DNA from: Phycisphaerae bacterium
GTDB lineage: Bacteria > Planctomycetota > Phycisphaerae > UBA1845 > Fen-1342
Assembly: GCA_017999985.1 (NCBI GenBank)
Contig: JAGNKU010000001.1
Span: 425,276-489,275 of the forward strand
Reading direction: 5' to 3'
DNA: 64,000 bases
The position numbers and the translations under genes are program-made. The notes beneath the pieces are model-generated. The model was not told where the DNA came from and did no database searches. It was given only the letters and a program-made list of their open reading frames with translations. Below are positions 60,623-64,000 of the stretch, piece by piece. The number at the start of each line of letters is the position of its first letter. Within the stretch, counting starts at the first letter, position 1.

Positions 60623-60638
60623 CACAATATGCGGTGTG
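60623..60638. promoter_or_regulatory. Possible NrdR box
   Basis: CCACAATATGCGGTGT fits the NrdR box consensus ACACWATATATWGTGT at 12 of 16 positions. It lies in the divergent region between nrdR and the RNase Z-like gene. A second box 30-32 bp away, as usual for NrdR, is weak. Confidence 0.35.
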
Positions 60639-60684
60639 TCAAACAAAAATGAGGGCCGCGCAAGACTTTCCGACCCGAATTCGG

Positions 60685-60690
60685 TATAAA
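60685..60690 (+). promoter_or_regulatory. -10 element of the RNase Z-like gene
   Basis: TATAAA, 10 nt before the ATG at 60701, so the leader would be only 2-4 nt. Confidence 0.4.
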
Positions 60691-60700
60691 GCGCCTCCCC

Positions 60701-61606
60701 ATGGCAGCCCGCTTCGCCGAGTTCGTTCACGGTGACCTCCGCCTGCTCGGCTCATCCCTGGCGGGCGAGGAAACCTGCGTCATCGCGCCCGAGCTGAACC
60801 TCGCGTTCGACCTCGGCCGCGCGCCGCGCGAGGCCCTCGGCGTCGATCACATCTTCCTGACGCACGGCCACATGGATCACGCCGCCGGGATCGCCTACTA
60901 CTTCTCCCAGCGGATGTTCGTCGACAACCAGCCCGGTCACCTGTACGTGCCCGGCGCGCTCGTCACGCCCGTCCAGCGCCTGCTGCGAATCTGGGCCGAC
61001 ATCGATGGCCACGAGCCCCCGGCCAACATCCACGCGGTCGAGCCCGGCACCGACGTGCCACTCCGTAAAGACCTCGTGGTGCGCCCCTTCGAAGTGAATC
61101 ACCCGTGTCGCCGACACGATCGTTCGATCGTCCCGACGCTCGGTTTCGCCGCCATCGAGGTGCGGCACAAGCTCATCTCCGAGTACCAGAACCTGACCGG
61201 ACCGCAACTCGTTGAGCTGAAACGACAGGGTGTGGAGATTACGCGACGCGTAGAGATTCCGCTCGTGGCATATTGCGGCGATACGGCGGTCGGCGATTTT
61301 CTGGATCTCGACTATGTGAGCGGCGCGAAGGTGCTGCTGCTGGAATGCACGTTCGTCGAGCCCGACCACGTGGAACGCGCCCGGGCCGGGAACCACATGC
61401 ACATCAGCGATCTGCCGGGCGTGATCCCCCGCTTGCACAATGAGCGGATCGTGCTTACGCACCTGTCACGCCGCACAGCCCTCTCCGTCGCCAAGACCAT
61501 GTTGCGAAGCGAATTAGGTGCGGCCTGGGACGAGCGGATCTCGTTCTTCATGGAACACCGGCCCCGCACCCGCCGTCGGCCGGCAGACGCGGACGAGTCC
61601 GACTGA
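60701..61606 (+). CDS. Metallo-beta-lactamase fold protein, ribonuclease Z-like
   Basis: A 301-residue MBL-fold protein with zinc motif T-H-G-H-M-D-H (His55, His57, Asp59, His60), G-D-T in the fourth strand, E-C-T-F and L-T-H-L-S-R at the end, all as in RNase Z-like proteins. Such enzymes process tRNA 3' ends, though related MBL proteins do other jobs. It lacks a clear exosite arm. It is divergent from nrdR and 40 bp ahead of lipA. Confidence 0.85.
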   Translation: MAARFAEFVHGDLRLLGSSLAGEETCVIAPELNLAFDLGRAPREALGVDHIFLTHGHMDHAAGIAYYFSQRMFVDNQPGHLYVPGALVTPVQRLLRIWADIDGHEPPANIHAVEPGTDVPLRKDLVVRPFEVNHPCRRHDRSIVPTLGFAAIEVRHKLISEYQNLTGPQLVELKRQGVEITRRVEIPLVAYCGDTAVGDFLDLDYVSGAKVLLLECTFVEPDHVERARAGNHMHISDLPGVIPRLHNERIVLTHLSRRTALSVAKTMLRSELGAAWDERISFFMEHRPRTRRRPADADESD

Positions 61607-61633
61607 CGAGCGGGCGGCGCGCGCGTAACGCGT

Positions 61634-61639
61634 TACAAT
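61634..61639 (+). promoter_or_regulatory. -10 element of lipA (leaderless)
   Basis: TACAAT, 7 nt before the ATG at 61647, in a 40-bp gap after the RNase Z-like gene. No ribosome site lies ahead of the start. Confidence 0.45.
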
Positions 61640-61646
61640 CAACCGT

Positions 61647-62552
61647 ATGGCAGACACGATTCCCCTTCCAATTACGCAGGCCACTCCGCGGCAGCGCCGC
61701 CTGCCGCCGTGGTTGAAACGCCCGCTCCCCGCCGGCGAGGCGATGATCGAGACCCGCAAGCTCGTCAACGGGTTGAAGCTCAACACGGTGTGCGTCGAGG
61801 CGCGCTGCCCCAACCTGACAGAATGCTGGTCGCGACACACGGCGACCTTCATGATCCTGGGCGACAAGTGCACCCGCCGGTGCCGGTTCTGTGCCGTGCA
61901 CACCGCCCGGCCGGACCCGGTGGACGACGGTGAGCCGGACCGTTTAGCCGAGGCAGCGGCGCACCTGCGGCTGCGGCACGTCGTCATCACGTCCGTGGCG
62001 CGCGACGACCTGGAGGATGAGGGTGCCGGCCACTTCGCACGCTGCATCCGCGCGCTGCGCGCTCGGTTACCGGAGGTGTCGGTCGAGGTGCTCGTTCCGG
62101 ACTTTCACGCCCGGCGCCAGTGCGTGCAGATCGTCGCGGACGCGGCCCCCGAGGTTTTCAACCACAACGTGGAGACGGTCCCCAGCCTGCACAAACGCGT
62201 GCGGCCGCAGGCGAAGTACCCGCGCTCGCTCGAGACCCTGCGCCTCGCCAAGGAGCTGCGGCCGGACATGAAGACGAAGAGCGGCGTGATGGTCGGGCTT
62301 GGCGAAAGCCGGGACGAGTTGTTCCAGGTGCTGCGCGACCTGCGGGCGGCGAACTGTGACCTGCTCACGATCGGGCAGTACCTGAAGCCGTCCTCCGGCG
62401 ATGGGCACGCGCCGGTGGCGCGCTACTACCATCCCGAGGAATTCGAGGAGCTGGCGGCGCGGGCCGAGGAACTCGGCTTCACCGCCGTCGCCAGCGGCCC
62501 GTTCGTGCGCAGCAGCTACTTCGCGGAGACGCTGTACCGGAAAACGGATTGA
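61647..62552 (+). CDS. lipA: Lipoyl synthase
   Basis: A 301-residue radical SAM enzyme that inserts two sulfurs into octanoyl groups to make lipoate. Both clusters are marked: the auxiliary site E-A-R-C-P-N-L-T-E-C-W and the SAM site Cys75-x3-Cys79-x2-Cys82 (C-T-R-R-C-R-F-C), plus the terminal R-S-S-Y family motif. Length is normal. The stop lies 29 bp before the ATG of the DUF900 gene. Confidence 0.97.
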   Translation: MADTIPLPITQATPRQRRLPPWLKRPLPAGEAMIETRKLVNGLKLNTVCVEARCPNLTECWSRHTATFMILGDKCTRRCRFCAVHTARPDPVDDGEPDRLAEAAAHLRLRHVVITSVARDDLEDEGAGHFARCIRALRARLPEVSVEVLVPDFHARRQCVQIVADAAPEVFNHNVETVPSLHKRVRPQAKYPRSLETLRLAKELRPDMKTKSGVMVGLGESRDELFQVLRDLRAANCDLLTIGQYLKPSSGDGHAPVARYYHPEEFEELAARAEELGFTAVASGPFVRSSYFAETLYRKTD

Positions 62553-62581
62553 CGCCCGAGCGGGCGCAACGGGGCCATCGC

Positions 62582-63763
62582 ATGGACTTGCGAAGTCGCA
62601 CGCGCTGTCTGCTCGTAGTGTGGACGCTCTCCGCGCTCACGGGCTGCGCAACATACCCGCGGGTACCGTGCCCGCCACGTGTGACGCCAGCGCTCGGCGA
62701 AATGCGGAGCGACCATGCGGCCGTGCAACTGCTGTTCGCGACGGATCGCCGACCTACAGGAGCGAAAGAGCCGGCGCTGATGTTCGGTATCGAGCGCGCC
62801 CGCGGGCTGACGTACGGGCGAAGTGAAGTGAGCATTCCCGCCCGGCACAACGCCGGCCGCGTCGACGAAGTGGTCCTCGCCGCACACGACCCCCGCCGAA
62901 ATGTCGTGTTGCTGTCCGCCCTGACGCTCGATCGGCCCGGGCGCGGCCAGGTGCCCCAGCAGTTCCTGAATGAACTGCGCGCCCGCGTGGCCCAGTCGCC
63001 GCGGCGGGAAATCTTCGTCTTCATCCACGGCTACGCGGCGACGTTCGAGAGTGCGGCCCGCACGGCGGCCCAGGTCGCACACGATGTCCGCTTCGACGGC
63101 GTGCCGATCGTCTACACGTGGCCCACGCAGGGTTCCGTGCTGAGCTACCTCGTGGACGGGGCCAACGCCGAATGGACCGTGCCGTACTTCGTCGATTTCC
63201 TGGAGCTGCTGGTCCGCGAGTCCGGAGCGGAACGCATCCACCTCATGGCCCACAGCATGGGCACGCGTGTACTGGCCAACGGACTGCGCGACTACATGGC
63301 GCGCCAAGGCCGCTTGCCGCACCTGCACCCGACGGCCGTCGATGCCGAGCCGGATTTCGACCAGATCATCTTCGCCGCCGCCGACCTGGACGCCGAGATC
63401 TTCGAGCGCGACTATGTGCCCTTCGTGCTGGCGGCGGCGCGGCGGGCGACGATCTACGTCTCGACGAACGATTGGGCGCTGGGTTTGTCAGTGCGGCTGA
63501 ACGGGTACTTTCGGCTCGGGCAGGGCGATCTGCCGAACGTGGACCTGGAGGCGCTGCAACGCATCGACGTGGTCGACGTGACGGCGTTTGATCGCGACTT
63601 TCTCGGCCACTTCTACTTCAGCCAGTGCCCACGCGTGCTGGAAGACCTGGCGGGCGTGCTCGACACGCCGGCCGCTCCCCGCGCCGCGCCTCCGGCGACC
63701 ACCGCAAACGACAAGACCGCCCGGCGACTGCAGCGGACGTTCTACTACCGCATGAACCCGTAG
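62582..63763 (+). CDS. DUF900-family alpha/beta hydrolase lipoprotein
   Basis: A 393-residue lipoprotein (lipobox A-L-T-G-C, Cys22) with an alpha/beta-hydrolase domain of the DUF900 type: V-F-I-H-G-Y-A-A-T-F, Y-T-W-P-T, nucleophile elbow H-S-M-G-T and A-A-D-L-D. The catalytic role (lipase or peptidase) is unknown. The ATG at 62582 was chosen for the lipobox; a TTG at 62549 would overlap lipA. The stop codon is followed directly by a 35-bp hairpin repeat array. Confidence 0.88.
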   Translation: MDLRSRTRCLLVVWTLSALTGCATYPRVPCPPRVTPALGEMRSDHAAVQLLFATDRRPTGAKEPALMFGIERARGLTYGRSEVSIPARHNAGRVDEVVLAAHDPRRNVVLLSALTLDRPGRGQVPQQFLNELRARVAQSPRREIFVFIHGYAATFESAARTAAQVAHDVRFDGVPIVYTWPTQGSVLSYLVDGANAEWTVPYFVDFLELLVRESGAERIHLMAHSMGTRVLANGLRDYMARQGRLPHLHPTAVDAEPDFDQIIFAAADLDAEIFERDYVPFVLAAARRATIYVSTNDWALGLSVRLNGYFRLGQGDLPNVDLEALQRIDVVDVTAFDRDFLGHFYFSQCPRVLEDLAGVLDTPAAPRAAPPATTANDKTARRLQRTFYYRMNP

Positions 63764-63929
63764 GCGCAAAGCGGAGCTTTGCGGTCCCCCGTCGCGAGGC
63801 GCAAGGTGGAGCTTTGCGGTCCCCCGTCGCGAGGCGCAAGGTGGAGCTTTGCGGTCCCCCGTCGCGAGGCGCAAGGCGGAGCTTCGCGGTCCCCCGTCGC
63901 GAGGCGCAAAGCGGAGCTTCGCGGTCCCT
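63763..63929. repeat. 35-bp tandem hairpin repeat array (5 units)
   Basis: Five units at 63763, 63798, 63833, 63868 and 63903, spaced exactly 35 bp, the last partial. The core is GCAAAGC-GGA-GCTTTGC followed by GGTCCCCCGTCGCGAG. Changes in units 2 and 3 (GCAAGGT...GCTTTGC) keep pairing through G-U in the sense RNA. The array starts at the stop codon of the DUF900 gene. Its reverse complement matches the core of the array at 35873-36171. Confidence 0.9.
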
Positions 63930-64000
63930 GATCCTGCGCGTCGAAAACCGGCTCGCGCCGCGTTACCCTACCAAGGTGCGGCGGCCCGCCCCCGTGACCC

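Noticed and set aside
1-64000. tRNA or rRNA genes
   Set aside because: No cloverleaf with a GGTTCGAAT-like arm and no rRNA segment was recognised by eye; a tRNAscan and Rfam run would be decisive.

Overview
The window is bacterial, GC-rich and dense with genes. It most likely comes from an uncultured planctomycete (Planctomycetota, perhaps near the Phycisphaerae). I base this on secreted enzymes ending in dockerin-like Asp/Asn-Gly-Asp tails, an H-X9-DG type pseudopilin, many lipoproteins, family-10-like glycosidases (GHL10) and alpha-fucosidase, and groES lying apart from groEL. No rRNA or tRNA gene, integrase or CRISPR array was seen. The taxonomic call is an inference from gene content.

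Positions 1-36 kb look like a peptidoglycan (murein) breakdown and amino-sugar salvage region. From the left: a creatininase-family enzyme (cut by the window edge), a transglutaminase/beta-lactamase fusion, a NamZ-type exo-muramidase and a polysaccharide deacetylase. A long minus-strand block follows in transcription order murQ, an SSS-type sodium symporter, three GHL10 glycosidases, a GH99-like enzyme, a dockerin-tagged amidase split by a golvesin-like insert, an FG-GAP propeller protein, a GH9 enzyme and an aldo/keto reductase. Further right come a lipoprotein amidase (AmiC type) and a minus-strand set read in the order ROK regulator, NTP_transf_4 nucleotidyltransferase, NDP-forming acyl-CoA synthetase, acyl carrier protein, two-domain glycosyltransferase and sugar kinase. 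nagB is divergent from the ROK gene. Then follow an MpaA-like M14 peptidase, an SGNH hydrolase and a SpoIID/LytB protein. Together they could cut glycan and peptide, import amino sugars, phosphorylate MurNAc, remove its lactyl ether (MurQ) and send glucosamine-6-P to glycolysis (NagB). nagA is not in the window. This locus is the best candidate for an undescribed system here.

Positions 36-64 kb hold ordinary and envelope functions: a type II pseudopilin with a clear terminator, a heme-c-containing histidine kinase, a TolC-family protein, a parvulin-type isomerase, Nif3, pabC/pabB, a tiny tyrosine-rich secreted protein between its own promoter and terminator, a GH29 fucosidase, an SDR oxidoreductase, a LuxR-type response regulator, a VOC protein, groEL and groES, a hemerythrin, a glutamine synthetase-like protein without its catalytic residues, a dockerin-tailed propeller-like secreted protein, an ATP-cone protein plus nrdR, an RNase Z-like protein, lipA and a DUF900 lipoprotein.

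Two arrays of one hairpin repeat family (31-bp units at 35.9-36.2 kb and 35-bp units at 63.8-63.9 kb, in opposite orientation) and a decayed GxxExxY gene flanked by inverted repeats are the main non-coding oddities. Several genes have a -10-like hexamer 6-10 nt before the start codon, which suggests leaderless or near-leaderless mRNAs.
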